Below, piece after piece: positions 1 through 8,744 of a stretch of DNA of 64,000 bases; the stretch's first letter is position 1; each line of letters starts with the position of its first letter. The DNA lies in contig NZ_JAFEVR010000002.1 of assembly GCF_017352375.1 (NCBI RefSeq), forward strand, positions 1 to 64,000, written 5' to 3'. A program made the translations under genes and the position numbers. Source of the DNA: Mycolicibacterium sp. S2-37 (lineage in GTDB: Bacteria > Actinomycetota > Actinomycetes > Mycobacteriales > Mycobacteriaceae). The notes below the pieces were generated by a model, which ran no database searches, had not been told where the DNA came from, and saw nothing but the letters and a program-made list of their open reading frames with translations.

Positions 1-93
1 CGCGGGGGGGGGGGTAGGGCCCCCGGGGGGGGGGGTGGGTTGGGGGCCGGCCCCCCCCCCCCCCGGGGGGGGGGGGGGGCCCCCCCCCCCCCC
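1..93. other. G/C homopolymer runs at the window edge
   Basis: These bases are almost only long runs of G and C, including several runs of ten or more. They encode poly-Gly/poly-Pro in all frames and look unlike the codon-structured DNA that begins near position 94. The likeliest reading is low-quality sequence at a contig end. Any protein start placed here should not be trusted. Confidence 0.7.
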
Positions 94-567
94 GCGGCCG
101 CCGCCTACCGCGACCGCGACGCCGCGGCCCTCGCTGAATATGGCCTGACCCTCGACGAATTGGACTCGCTCACCCCTCGGATGCGTTGCGCCCGCATCCT
201 CGACGTCGCCATCGGCCAAGCCGGACACCCCGACGAGCAGGCGATGCGCGAAGCATCGCTAGCCCAGATCAAAGCGTTGGTGTCCGGCGACGTCGGTGCC
301 TCGGTTTCCCCAGTGCAGGCGGTTCGGGATTTCATCGCCGAACTGTCGATCCGATTGGGCCTCATCGAACTGCGCGACCAGATCCTGACCAACGAAACCT
401 CGGTCGCGCAATCCCGACAGCGCGAGAAGGGCCTTCGGCAGTGGGTCAAGGCGAAGGTCGCCGGGCTCGACCTGGCTCGCTACGGCCAGGTGTCGACCGG
501 GCAGCTCCACCAACTCGCGCGCCAGATGTCGGCCGACGTCCTGCGTCTGCTGCGAGGGCGACCGTGA
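94..567 (+). CDS. qatB: QatB-like protein, C-terminal part (5' end missing)
   Basis: The frame is open from the window edge and gives about 158 trustworthy residues before the stop, so the N-terminus is lost. The protein is helical, with no metal or nucleotide motif that I can see. It is identified by context: its stop overlaps by 4 bp (GTGA) the start of a QueC-like gene that in turn overlaps a TatD-like nuclease gene. That order is qatB-qatC-qatD of the Qat anti-phage system, where qatA (an ATPase) and qatB lie upstream. The role of QatB in defence is not known. A TTG at 40 would extend it, but through homopolymer noise. The name rests more on gene order than on recognised sequence. Confidence 0.6.
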   Translation, partial: AAAAYRDRDAAALAEYGLTLDELDSLTPRMRCARILDVAIGQAGHPDEQAMREASLAQIKALVSGDVGASVSPVQAVRDFIAELSIRLGLIELRDQILTNETSVAQSRQREKGLRQWVKAKVAGLDLARYGQVSTGQLHQLARQMSADVLRLLRGRP

Positions 568-1841
568 CCTCCAGCGCCCATCTGCTCCGTCCTGAGGGCG
601 CCACCGAGATCACCGCCGCGGGTTACACCGTGCTCGACTGGCCCATCCGCCCGAAGAACCGCAGCTCGACGGTCGTTTCCGACCTCGCCTGGAGTCTCGC
701 GCCACTGCCCGCCATCAGAGCGCGGGTCGCCGACCTGGTGCATGTGGCCGCGGGCGCGTACATGGCCGACCGAAACACCGCGCGTGGTGTCCGCTTCAGC
801 CGCGACCTGGCGCTGCGGGTCGCGGTGCTTGATCCCGACGCATGGAACGACCAGGTGCTCGACGCGGTCGCCGATCTACTCGGATGGCTCACCGGCGACG
901 TGTGGGACGTGACCATCACGCCCGCACCGGCGGTCAGGCTCCCGGACCACTGGCCAAACAAGGAGCTTGACGGACCGATCAGCCTCATGAGCGGTGGACT
1001 GGACTCCTTCATGGGCGCGTTGCATCTGCTGCAGTCCGGCCGTCTGCCCTCGTTGACGGCGCACAAGGACTCCGCCACGGCCGTCCGGCACGCCCAGCGA
1101 CGTACCTGGCTCTGGCTCGCACGAACATTTAGCCCCCCTCCGTCCTACACGCGCGTCGCGCTGACCCAGGCTGGAGGCCGCATCGAAGCATCGAGCCGCA
1201 GCCGCGCATTGATGTTCATGAGTCTGGGCGTGGCTGTCGCCATCGCCCGCGGCGCTCGAACCCTCGTAGTGCCGGAGAACGGATACACCAGCATCAACCT
1301 TCCGTTGCGGCCGAACCGTGGCGGCGCGTTGTCCACCCGCTCCACACATCCCGAGACAATGCACCGATTCACGACCATTTTGCGGGCGCTGGACATCGAC
1401 GTGGCTGTAGCGAACCCCTACCAGTGGATGACCAAGGGCGAGGTGATGGCCGCCCTCGTTGACAGCTCACCACCCGACGGGTGGCTGGCTGCGGCCGCCA
1501 ACACACTGTCATGCAGCAAGCTCGACGGCCGGTGGTTCGGTGCGCCGCCCACCTCCAACTGCGGACTGTGCGTTCCCTGCATGGTGCGCAGAGCGACGTT
1601 CCTGAGAGCCGATGTACCCGACGGCACTACCTACGTGGTCGACCAAGTCGCCGAAGACCAACGGCGACAGCTCATCGAAGCGCGCCGGGGAGACATCGAA
1701 GCCGTCAAGTACGCAGTCACCGGCGGGGTCAGCTCCGATGCGATCGACGCGGGCACCTGGCCACCCGGATACGACCTCGACCGCGTCGAGGACCTGGTGC
1801 AGCGCGGTCTCGACGAACTCGGCATGCTGTCCCTGCCATGA
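564..1841 (+). CDS. qatC: QatC, QueC-like PP-loop protein of the Qat anti-phage system
   Basis: A 425-residue protein related to QueC, the enzyme that makes 7-cyano-7-deazaguanine; in Qat loci this paralogue is required for defence, its exact chemistry being unsettled. The PP-loop SGGLDS lies at residues 143-148. Four cysteines suited to bind zinc are at 317, 333, 336 and 339 (pattern C...CxxCxxC), as in QueC. The GTG at 564 is chosen because it overlaps the qatB stop by 4 bp and leaves a plausible N-terminus; the frame is open further upstream but reads through qatB in another phase. The stop overlaps the qatD ATG (ATGA). The family assignment is firm from motif and context; the defence role is inferred. 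Confidence 0.85.
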   Translation: MTSSAHLLRPEGATEITAAGYTVLDWPIRPKNRSSTVVSDLAWSLAPLPAIRARVADLVHVAAGAYMADRNTARGVRFSRDLALRVAVLDPDAWNDQVLDAVADLLGWLTGDVWDVTITPAPAVRLPDHWPNKELDGPISLMSGGLDSFMGALHLLQSGRLPSLTAHKDSATAVRHAQRRTWLWLARTFSPPPSYTRVALTQAGGRIEASSRSRALMFMSLGVAVAIARGARTLVVPENGYTSINLPLRPNRGGALSTRSTHPETMHRFTTILRALDIDVAVANPYQWMTKGEVMAALVDSSPPDGWLAAAANTLSCSKLDGRWFGAPPTSNCGLCVPCMVRRATFLRADVPDGTTYVVDQVAEDQRRQLIEARRGDIEAVKYAVTGGVSSDAIDAGTWPPGYDLDRVEDLVQRGLDELGMLSLP

Positions 1842-2593
1842 CGACATCTCACCAGCTGCCCGCGCTCGATTGCCACGCCCACATCGCACCCGACGTCACA
1901 CACCGCCAGCTCGCTGCACTCGGAGATGCGGCCGTCTTCGCGGTTACACGCGACCTCGACGAGGCCGACGCGGTCACAAACCGTCACGACAAGAAACTTG
2001 TGTGGGGAATCGGAGTTCATCCGGCGCTTCCAGCCGCAGTCGCCGCCTACGATCCCGACCGCTTCCGGGCGCTGCTCCCACACTTCGCGTTCGTCGGGGA
2101 AGTCGGCATGGACCGCCGCACTCCACTCGACAGCGGACGAGCCGTTTTCTCAGACATTCTCACGGCCTGCTCAGATCGACCCGTGCTGATCTCGGTGCAC
2201 AGCACGGGGCGAGTGTCAGCGGTGCTCGACGAACTCGAGAACAAACGACATGTCGGAGTCATCCTGCACTGGTTCACCGGCGCCTCTCGCGATCTGGCTC
2301 GTGCACTCGAAATGAACCTATATTTCTCGGTTAACGCCGCGATGCCCGACACCGTGTTCGAGGCGATCCCCCGTGATCGCTTGCTTCCCGAAACCGACTT
2401 CCCCGCACGGACAGTCCGAGCGCAGCGGCCTGGCCACGTCGACACTCTCGAAGACCGGCTGTCCACTGTCTGGGGACAAGGCATTCAAGACGTCCGATAC
2501 CGCCTGTGGCGCAACCTCAAAACAATTGCCGTCGACAGCGGTGCCATCGAGACGCTTCCCGAGAACATTGCGGACATCATCGTCGCGACGTGA
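1838..2593 (+). CDS. qatD: QatD, TatD-like metal-dependent DNase of the Qat system
   Basis: A 251-residue TIM-barrel hydrolase of the TatD family. The full set of expected metal ligands is visible: the N-terminal HxH (DCHAH, residues 9-13), a Glu in GEVGMD, His in VHSTG, His in HWFTG, and Asp in ETDFP near the C-terminus. In Qat systems QatD is the presumed DNA-cleaving effector acting with the QueC-like QatC. The ATG at 1838 overlaps the qatC stop (ATGA), so the two are translationally coupled. A short stem-loop follows the gene. TatD proteins also exist as housekeeping nucleases, but the tight coupling to qatC argues for Qat. Confidence 0.85.
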   Translation: MTTSHQLPALDCHAHIAPDVTHRQLAALGDAAVFAVTRDLDEADAVTNRHDKKLVWGIGVHPALPAAVAAYDPDRFRALLPHFAFVGEVGMDRRTPLDSGRAVFSDILTACSDRPVLISVHSTGRVSAVLDELENKRHVGVILHWFTGASRDLARALEMNLYFSVNAAMPDTVFEAIPRDRLLPETDFPARTVRAQRPGHVDTLEDRLSTVWGQGIQDVRYRLWRNLKTIAVDSGAIETLPENIADIIVAT

Positions 2594-2619
2594 ACGCCGG
2601 GCACGTGCAACCGGTTCAT

Positions 2620-2637
2620 GGATAATGACGATTATCC
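2620..2637 (+). terminator. short stem-loop after the qat operon
   Basis: A perfect 7-bp inverted repeat (GGATAAT / ATTATCC) with a 4-base loop and three following T lies 27 bases after the qatD stop. It could end the qat transcript. The stem is AT-rich and weak, so it could equally be a protein-binding palindrome. The rest of 2594-2818 shows no gene. Confidence 0.35.
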
Positions 2638-2818
2638 TTTGCTCGCAGTGGAACCACCGGCGAGATAGATCATTAACTGTCCCGTTCCGGGTGAGTCATT
2701 TATCTCTCGGCCGCTGACGTTTTATCGCTCCCATCCGACCGCTTCTCGTTCTGATCATTGACACAGAGCGTGTCGCAAACCGCTTGCTCATGCCGCTAGG
2801 CCAGTGAGAATGGCTTAG

Positions 2819-4447
2819 CTATTGGTCGATGCCAGTACCGGCTTCACGACCGTGGTCGCGGCCGACCATTTCGCGTGCGCGCCATCCTAGGGCGAGCTGG
2901 CGGCGTTGCGCGGAGCGGACGGCGCTGGCGGCGGCGTCGTATTGGGCGAGCAGCTGTAGCCACGGTTCGCTGAGGTGCTTTCGGCCGAGGCGGTCGGCGA
3001 GGGTGACCGCTGGCACCGATGTTGAGAGCGGATCGGTGGGCTCGGACGGCGCGGTGGTGAGGGTGTTGTTCCACGGCAGCGAGTGCGCGAGCAGCTGCAC
3101 CGCCGAGGAGCTGGCCCCTGCGCCGGTGCCGTCGTCGATGAGGATGCCCCGGGCGTCTGCGGCCACCGCGTGGCGGGCGAGGTCGATCAGCTGGTCGGGT
3201 TCAGCGGTCGCGGGATCGTCGATGACGACAATGGCCCCGGGCGGCAGCATCCACTGCTGCTCGCTGACCTGCTGGTGTGCGTGGCCGATGGTGGTGATGG
3301 TGTCGGCCAGCTCAGCATCGCGGGCCGGGGCCGAACTGGACTCAGATGCAGCCAGCCACAGCACCTTCCGGTCGTCGGCGTTGGCGGCGCTGCGCAGGGT
3401 GTAGAGCGCTGCGGCGGTTTCACTGTCCTCAATGTCGGCACCAATGACGGCGAGCCGGTAGGGCGATGCGGCCAGGGACTTGAGCCGATCGCCGGTCTGA
3501 GGTTCGAGGCCGGACAGCGCGGAGCCAGGGATGAGCAGCGGAACGCTCTTGGGGTTGAGGTGACCGGCAACCTTCAGGAGTTCGACTTCCACGCGGGCGG
3601 ATTCGAGGAGCTGTTCGAGGGTGTCGGAGGTGGCGCTCTGGGCGGCGGCGAACGCGGTGGCGATGTCGCGGCCGGCGCGTTCGATGTCGCGGTGCAGCTC
3701 GCGGCGACGCTGGCGCAGTGCGGCCACTTCGGCCAGGTCAGCGCGCTCGGCGTCGCCGCGGGCGATGGCGATGTCGTTCTCGGTGACAATCGTGCCGCCG
3801 GCCGCCGCAGCTCGGGCGGCGTGAGCGTCGGCGAGGGCCTGCTGGAATTGCAGCGACGGCGGTTGAGCGGGAGGCAGTCCGGTGTAGAACGCGACCGTTT
3901 GGCGGGCCGTGATGATGTCGAGTTCATCGGCGTCGGGCGTGGCCAAGAGGAGGTCGAGCTGGATGCGCGAGTGTTCGACCAGACGCAGGGTGTCGTTGTA
4001 GGCGGCGTCGGCATCGGCCCACTGCTCCATCACCGCGGTGACGGCGTGGCTGTGGGGGCGGTCGGCGTCGACCTGGCGGCGCATGCGCAGCAGATCGCCG
4101 GCGGCCGCGCGCGTCGCGGGACCATTTCCGGCGCGAATTTCGGCGGCCAACGTTTTGATGTGGTCGTGAACAGTGCGGTATTCGTCGCGTAGGGCAGAAA
4201 GTGATTCCATGGTGATGCCCAATTCCGGGGTAGGGCGATTTGCTGAGAAGTCTTCGAATTCAAGACCGGCGTATTCTTGCGACCCGTATTCGATGGGGTC
4301 GATGCCATCAGGCGGGGCGATGTCGAAATGGTCATCGAAGGGCGAATACTCATCGAGGCTGTGGGTGGAGGTGTCTTCGGGGTCCGGGGGGAACAGTCCG
4401 CCAGCGCCTGATCGAGACCCCCTTGCCGCTAGTTCAAGAGCACCCCA
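2819..4447 (-). pseudogene. C-terminal fragment resembling an actinobacterial plasmid relaxase/transfer protein
   Basis: The frame is open from 4447 down to the stop at 2819, but the first usable starts are an internal TTG (4222) and ATG (4210). Upstream of them the same frame still encodes a protein-like acidic linker rich in D, E, P and Y (about 75 codons) before meeting a stop at 4448-4450. This suggests that the 5' part of a larger gene was lost. What remains has helical, coiled-coil-prone segments (first ~230 residues) and a degenerate P-loop-like domain with a hydrophobic strand ending in VVIDD. It reminds me of the C-terminal region of mycobacterial TraA/MobF-type relaxases, which I recall only in outline. 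No relaxase or Walker A motif is left. It may still be translated from 4222 or 4210 (467 or 463 aa). Confidence 0.4.
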
Positions 4448-4501
4448 CTACCCCTCGCGAGTCCTGGACCCACGCCCGTGGGCCCGGGGGTAGCAATCGA
4501 T

Positions 4502-5017
4502 TCACTCGCAGGCGACGCCGTCGCCGTCGCGGTCGAGTCCCGAGCGGTAGCCGGGTTGCCCCACAATGAGCGGGGCCGCCCCGGCCGCGCGCGCTTCGGC
4601 GCAGTTCGAGTAGTAGACGCTGGAGGGGGGCTGCGGCACCAACGGAACTATCGGCGGTGGAGTGTTGGTGGTCGTGGCTACCGAGGGAGGCGGTTCGAGT
4701 TCTTGCGTGCCTGTTGCAGGAGGAGGCGGCTGTGCGCTCACCGTCTCCGTGACCGTTACCGTCGAGGGCGGTGCAGTAGAGGTCACCGTTCTGGTCACTG
4801 TCGACTTGGACGATCCTGTCGAGCGTTCGTCACCGCCGTCGCAGTTGCCGATCAGGATAAGCAACAGCACGAAGCCGGCAATTCCGCCGATCATCAGCTT
4901 TCGTCTGTCAAGCGGCGGCTTGGATGGTGGCGAAGTCCACGCTTGCCCGTCCCAGTAAGCGCGACCCGCTCTGCCGCCGGGATCGGGATACCATCCGGCC
5001 GGTGCAATTCCCCCCAT
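4502..5017 (-). CDS. DUF2510 membrane protein with C-terminal excalibur calcium-binding motif
   Basis: A 171-residue envelope protein. It starts with a DUF2510 motif (GWYPDPGG...YWDGQAWT, residues 8-28), followed by one transmembrane helix (about residues 41-59), a Thr/Pro-rich extracytoplasmic linker (about 65-130), and an excalibur-type end containing DRDGDGVACE, which resembles the EF-hand-like loop of that domain. Proteins of this layout are common in mycobacteria and their phages and plasmids; their function is unknown. The C-terminal domain also holds Cys residues (C138 and C170 by my count) that could pair. It lies downstream of the truncated transfer-like gene only in position, not in strand-coupled spacing. 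The assignment of domains is confident; no role can be stated. Confidence 0.75.
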   Translation of the reverse strand: MGGIAPAGWYPDPGGRAGRAYWDGQAWTSPPSKPPLDRRKLMIGGIAGFVLLLILIGNCDGGDERSTGSSKSTVTRTVTSTAPPSTVTVTETVSAQPPPPATGTQELEPPPSVATTTNTPPPIVPLVPQPPSSVYYSNCAEARAAGAAPLIVGQPGYRSGLDRDGDGVACE

Positions 5018-5511
5018 ACTTCGGCAGCGTAACGGCTACGAAGATCGGAACTTCCCGGCGCTCCGGCCCGTAGGTGGGCTGTTTCACAGCGACCTATCAC
5101 TGTTCCACATCGGGCCCTGGCTGCCGCGCTGCTCCGCCGCCTGGAATCAACGCACAGCCGCACCCCGTGGCGACAAGGCTCGCCTCATAGCGCCAGATTG
5201 CCCCGTTCTCTTCGATGGCTTGTTCCGTAAGTCCGTCAGACTAGTTGCGCGTGGGTGGCGACGGTGGATCCCACCTTGCGCTCGGGAGACGGCTCGGCGC
5301 CGGTGGCCACGCCGTGTTGCGGGTGCCGTCGTCGGCGGTTGCGGCGGGGCTAGGGGAGGGGCTCGGGCGTACCCAAACCGCCACCCAAACCAGCTTCAGA
5401 ATCCGCCCTAGAACGCCCGTGTTCGCCCACATCCGCTGATTGGTTGAACCCGTTGCGGCGCAATGTCAACGGAGCCATCTGCGAACGTGCGCGGACACAC
5501 TTGCGATGACT
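5018..5511. other. No gene recognised
   Basis: About 490 bases between the DUF2510 gene and the left attachment-like repeat. Open frames here are short, with no recognisable product. The composition is as GC-rich as the rest. It may contain the end of the left-hand island. Confidence 0.4.
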
Positions 5512-5552
5512 GGGGGTCAAGTGGTCGCAGGTTCAAATCCTGTCAGCCCGAC
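5512..5552 (+). repeat. Left copy of a 41-bp tRNA-Pro(GGG) 3'-end repeat, probable att site
   Basis: The sequence runs from the anticodon loop (..TGGGGGTCAAG) through the variable region, a T arm with the TTCAAAT loop, and the 3' acceptor strand CAGCCCG plus discriminator A. The preceding bases (acttgcgatgac) do not supply the D arm or the 5' acceptor strand, so it is not a working tRNA gene. The same 41 bases, with one change, recur at 9880-9920. A 3' tRNA fragment as direct repeat is the standard footprint of tyrosine-recombinase islands. Confidence 0.75.
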
Positions 5553-5558
5553 AGTGAA

Positions 5559-5590
5559 AAACCCGCTCTGACCATTGCCGGAGCGGGTTT
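5559..5590 (+). terminator. Strong hairpin just after the left att-like repeat
   Basis: A perfect 10-bp inverted repeat (AAACCCGCTC / GAGCGGGTTT) with a 12-base loop starts 6 bases after the tRNA fragment and ends in TTTGTGTTT. It has the form of an intrinsic terminator of the kind found after tRNA genes, and may have been carried along with the attachment site. The following 329 bases (5591-5919) show no recognisable gene. Confidence 0.55.
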
Positions 5591-5919
5591 GTGTTTCTGC
5601 GGTGGGCCGAGTGGCAGCCAGTGGGCCAAGAGTGACCCACGGACCCGAGTGGTCCAGGACTCATCCGAAGAGCGCGGCGCCAGCGGCGACAAGGTTTTTG
5701 CGCTGGGGCATCTGAGTAGTCGACATCGAGACTGTTGGATTGTGGCCGTGCCACGCGGCGACGACGTGCGCCTGTCGCGGGCCGGGGGGCTGCGGTTGAA
5801 GCGATGACGATTTCGCCGAAGTGATCAGCCACCGGCGCCCATCGCGACGGACTTGCCGTGGTCGCGAGACGATGAGGTCATCGTCTCCGTCAGGGCGATG
5901 ACGTGAGCGCGTCTCACCT

Positions 5920-6690
5920 TCATGTAGACACGCTGACTCGATACAGCGTGGCGGCGTTCGACCAGAGGACATCGTCGATGTGCCTTCGGTCGACGGTGGC
6001 TCGAATCAAATCGAGGTCGCTATTGACGAACGGGCGGTCGGCTCGTGTCGAGGGCAGGTCAGTGCCGAACACGAGGGCGTGTGGGTTGACATCGATGATG
6101 CGGCGGATCGCGTCGGCTGGGTTCATGTCGATACGACCGAAACCGGTGGCTTTGACGTAGGCGCCCGCGTCGACGAGGCGCAGCAGATCGGACATCCCTT
6201 CGGCGGTCAGACCGAGGTGGTCGATGCTGATGCGTGGAAGCTTGATCAGCGTGGCAGCCAGGTCGAAGAGGTCGCGGGAGTCGATGTACAGCTCGCAATG
6301 CCAGCCGGCGAGGTCGTGGACGCGGCGCGCAAGCAAGTCGAGCTCGTCCACCGTGGCAGACCCGCCGCGGCGGATATTGAAGCGGACCGCACGCACCCCG
6401 CAACTGTCGAGCTCGATGATGTCTCGGTCCGGCGTCTCGGGAGGAATCTGAGTGACCCCGACGAAGCTGGGCCCGAGGAGTTGCAGCGCATCGCGGAGGT
6501 AGGTCTGATCGAATCCTTGGAACGAGCCAGTCACGACGGCTCCACCGGCGATGTTCAGACCGACCACCCGACGTTCATAGTCCGCGACCGTGAAACGGTG
6601 CGGTAGATAGCCGTTGTTCTCGACGAGCGGATAGCGATCATCAATGATGTGCAGGTGGGAGTCGAAGACTCGCTGTCGTTGATCGGTCAC
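5920..6690 (-). CDS. Amidohydrolase-2 family metal-dependent hydrolase
   Basis: A 256-residue TIM-barrel protein of the amidohydrolase_2 family, which includes decarboxylases and lactone hydrolases acting on small acids. Visible family features are the N-terminal metal motif FDSHLHI (HxH), a mid-barrel SIDHLG, and FGTDLPST near the C-terminus that supplies the conserved Asp. The GTG at 6690 is preferred: it overlaps the stop of the upstream thioesterase gene by 4 bp, and places HxH within the first 15 residues. A longer frame to 6771 would overlap that gene widely. It is the last gene of a TetR-thioesterase-hydrolase operon. The substrate is unknown; the pairing with a FlK-like thioesterase suggests catabolism or detoxification of an organic acid. 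Confidence 0.75.
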   Translation of the reverse strand: MTDQRQRVFDSHLHIIDDRYPLVENNGYLPHRFTVADYERRVVGLNIAGGAVVTGSFQGFDQTYLRDALQLLGPSFVGVTQIPPETPDRDIIELDSCGVRAVRFNIRRGGSATVDELDLLARRVHDLAGWHCELYIDSRDLFDLAATLIKLPRISIDHLGLTAEGMSDLLRLVDAGAYVKATGFGRIDMNPADAIRRIIDVNPHALVFGTDLPSTRADRPFVNSDLDLIRATVDRRHIDDVLWSNAATLYRVSVST

Positions 6691-7109
6691 GTCGCATCCT
6701 CGTGGCGAGCGCGTAGCTTCGACACGAACCGCGCGAGGTCGATGACTGCGCGCTGGTGGCGCCCCCGGCACACCTGTGCGTACTCGTCATGAGCGAAGAC
6801 GTTGAATGTCAGTGTGCGGCCTTCTATTTCAGTGAGTTCGGCACCGAGACGCAGATGTGCCCCAGGTATCGTCGGCGATTCGTGTGATAGCTCGATGTGA
6901 GTGCCCAAGGTTCGCTCATCGCCGTCGAGGTGCGGCTGCAGAAGTTCCATGCAAGTCCACTCGACTAGCCCCACGAGATATCCGGTCGCAAGTACCCGGG
7001 GCATCCGGCTGAAGGGCGGGGATTCTGGAAGCAGGCTGGGAACGGTGCGCGACTGTGGGACGACGTAGTCGAGTGTCGACGTCAATCCAGCTCTTAGGGT
7101 GGTGCGCAT
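6687..7109 (-). CDS. FlK-like (fluoroacetyl-CoA-type) hotdog thioesterase
   Basis: A 140-residue single hotdog protein. It resembles the thioesterase family whose founding member FlK hydrolyses fluoroacetyl-CoA. The residues equivalent to the FlK catalytic Thr (LATGY), Glu (LVEWTC) and His (SHESPTIPG) are all present. Relatives are common in organisms that never meet fluoroacetate, so the substrate is probably another small acyl-CoA. The ATG at 7109 is chosen because it begins 7 bp after the tetR stop; a longer reading to 7169 would run into tetR. It overlaps the next gene by 4 bp (GTGA), so TetR, thioesterase and amidohydrolase form one operon. Confidence 0.75.
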   Translation of the reverse strand: MRTTLRAGLTSTLDYVVPQSRTVPSLLPESPPFSRMPRVLATGYLVGLVEWTCMELLQPHLDGDERTLGTHIELSHESPTIPGAHLRLGAELTEIEGRTLTFNVFAHDEYAQVCRGRHQRAVIDLARFVSKLRARHEDAT

Positions 7110-7116
7110 TCCACTC

Positions 7117-7704
7117 TCAGCCCTTCGGAACGTGCAGTTCGCAGGCGATGAGTGTCGCGGCAAGGCCACTCGCTCGCTTCATCGCGCTGCGGTCGTCGTC
7201 GACGACAACGCGGGCGTTCGCACCATCTATCAGCAGCTGCAAATTGGCCCCCCACTGTTGGGGATCTTTCAAACCGGCGGCTTCAGCCAAGTCGGACAGG
7301 GTCGAGCGCAGCCATGCCTTGTAATCCGAGATGACCAATCTGGCAACGTGTAACGGGTCGGGCAACTCGACTGCCGCATTGGTGAACGGGCAGCCGCGAA
7401 ATTCCGGCCGGCCGTGGCCTTCGCCCAGCCAGTCGAAGACGGCCAGCAATCGCTCAACCGGCTCCCCTTGGTTGTCGGCCAAGAACAGCGAAAGCGCTTC
7501 TTGACGCTTGCGGCTGCGACGATCGAGCACCTCGGCGACGAGGTTGGCTTTCGACCCAAATTGGGCATATAGCGTCGGTTTCGTCACTCCAGCTTCGGCG
7601 ACTATTCGGTCAACTCCGACAGCGCCGATCCCGTCCCTGTAGAAGATGTCTGTCGCCACGTCCAGGATGCGGTCGCGCGATGTAGGACGGTCAGCGTTGC
7701 GCAC
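7117..7704 (-). CDS. TetR-family repressor
   Basis: A 195-residue regulator. The N-terminal DNA-binding domain is clear (RDRILDVATDIFYRDGIGAVGVDRI, then the recognition region VTKPTLYAQFGSKANLVAEVL). The C-terminal ligand domain (about 75-195) contains a GCPF motif that recurs in one TetR subgroup. It is the first gene of the operon with the thioesterase and amidohydrolase, so it probably represses itself and both enzymes until their substrate or an analogue binds. A near-palindrome sits immediately upstream of the start. The ligand is unknown. Confidence 0.85.
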   Translation of the reverse strand: MRNADRPTSRDRILDVATDIFYRDGIGAVGVDRIVAEAGVTKPTLYAQFGSKANLVAEVLDRRSRKRQEALSLFLADNQGEPVERLLAVFDWLGEGHGRPEFRGCPFTNAAVELPDPLHVARLVISDYKAWLRSTLSDLAEAAGLKDPQQWGANLQLLIDGANARVVVDDDRSAMKRASGLAATLIACELHVPKG

Positions 7705-7713
7705 GCCCTATAC

Positions 7714-7727
7714 TTACAGGTCAGTAA
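7714..7727 (-). promoter_or_regulatory. Probable TetR operator
   Basis: Ten bases upstream of the tetR start lies TTACAGGTCAGTAA, an inverted repeat with perfect TTAC/GTAA arms. Its position over the expected promoter suits autorepression. The assignment to this repressor is by position only. Confidence 0.5.
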
Positions 7728-8097
7728 AGCACCGGTCAAGAGGTGTCTCAGCAGCTTCAGCGGCTCGGGGACGACCACCACGGCGAAGAGGAGGCGCCAG
7801 CGTTGGCCCGGCTGACCGCCCTGATGGGATGAAGCTGCGCTCAGCCGGCATAGATGTCCCACACCAATGATCACAGCGCTCGGGCCGGCGATAACCGGCA
7901 TCGTCTTCTGCGGCGTGCGGGCTGACCCACGTCAGCCCGCTGTTGGGGAAGTGGGGCTGCACCGCTGAAGGCTGCGGTACATCCTCGTAGTGTGACGTGT
8001 CCGCCGGACGTTCATGATCCACCAGCGGCGACGGGGCGTCGATCGACACGCTTCCGGGGCCGCAGCCCGTAGACAGCTCCATCGAAGGGACAGTTCC
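7728..8097. other. No confident gene
   Basis: This 370-base stretch lies between the TetR operator and the acetyltransferase remnant. One frame reads as a short protein-like tail ending in a stop near 7836, which could be the 3' scrap of a lost gene, but I cannot name it. Nothing else is recognised. Confidence 0.3.
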
Positions 8098-8744
8098 GTG
8101 ACGACACCTCCCCCCGAACCGACCGTGGTGCACCCCCAGCCCCGGCATGAACGGGTGGTGCTGCTCAAACCTCTCATCACATCCCCGTTGATCGAGGTGG
8201 GGGAGTTCACCTACTACGACGACCCGATTCATTCGACCGAGTTCGAGACCCGCAACGTGCTGTACCACTACGGCCCGGAAAGCTGGTGATCGGCCGATTC
8301 TGTGCGCTGGCCGAAGGCGTGCGGTTCGTCATGAACGGCGCCAACCACCGCATGGACGGTCCGTCGACGTATCCGTTTCCGATCATGGGCGGGAGGTGGG
8401 GGAGCACTTCCACCTGATTGCCGGGCTGCCTGGCCGGGGCGACACCGTGGTGGGCCACGACGTCTGGTTCGGCTACCAAACGATGGTCATGCCGGGGGTG
8501 CGTATCGGCCACGGCGCGATCATCGCCTCAGGTTCGGTGGTCGTCGATGACGTCCCCGATTACGGGATCGTCGGGGGGGAACCCGGCGCGGCTGATACGC
8601 CGCCGCTACAGCGACGACGACATCGACCGGCTGAATGCCCTGGCTTGGTGGGACTGGCCGCTGCAGCACATCACCGAGCACATTCCGACGATCATGTCCG
8701 GAAGCATCGATGAACTCGTGGGCGTTGCGCCACACCATGGATAG
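8098..8744 (+). pseudogene. Vat/CatB-type hexapeptide acetyltransferase, frameshifted
   Basis: Three consecutive frames together give one protein of the xenobiotic (streptogramin/chloramphenicol) acetyltransferase type. The parts are the N-terminus with [21 protein letters not shown]; then [20 protein letters not shown]; then a left-handed beta-helix region ([24 protein letters not shown]) with the WWDWP tail typical of the family. Single-base changes break it near 8280 (one A missing), 8400 (one G missing) and 8578 (one G extra). All three lie in homopolymer runs, so either the gene has decayed or the sequence has local indel errors. If intact it would be about 215 residues and acetylate a hydroxyl on a drug-like acceptor. 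The preferred start is GTG 8098. Confidence 0.75.

Noticed and set aside
186..563. Longer version of the QueC-like gene starting at 186
   Set aside because: This part overlaps the QatB-like gene in another phase and reads as Arg-rich shadow sequence; GTG 564 fits the operon overlap.
2829..4192. Long plus-strand open frames, Val/Gly-rich, over the transfer-like gene
   Set aside because: They are mirror frames of the high-GC minus-strand gene and lack any domain.
5512..5552. Complete tRNA gene at either tRNA-like repeat
   Set aside because: Neither copy has a D arm or 5' acceptor strand upstream.
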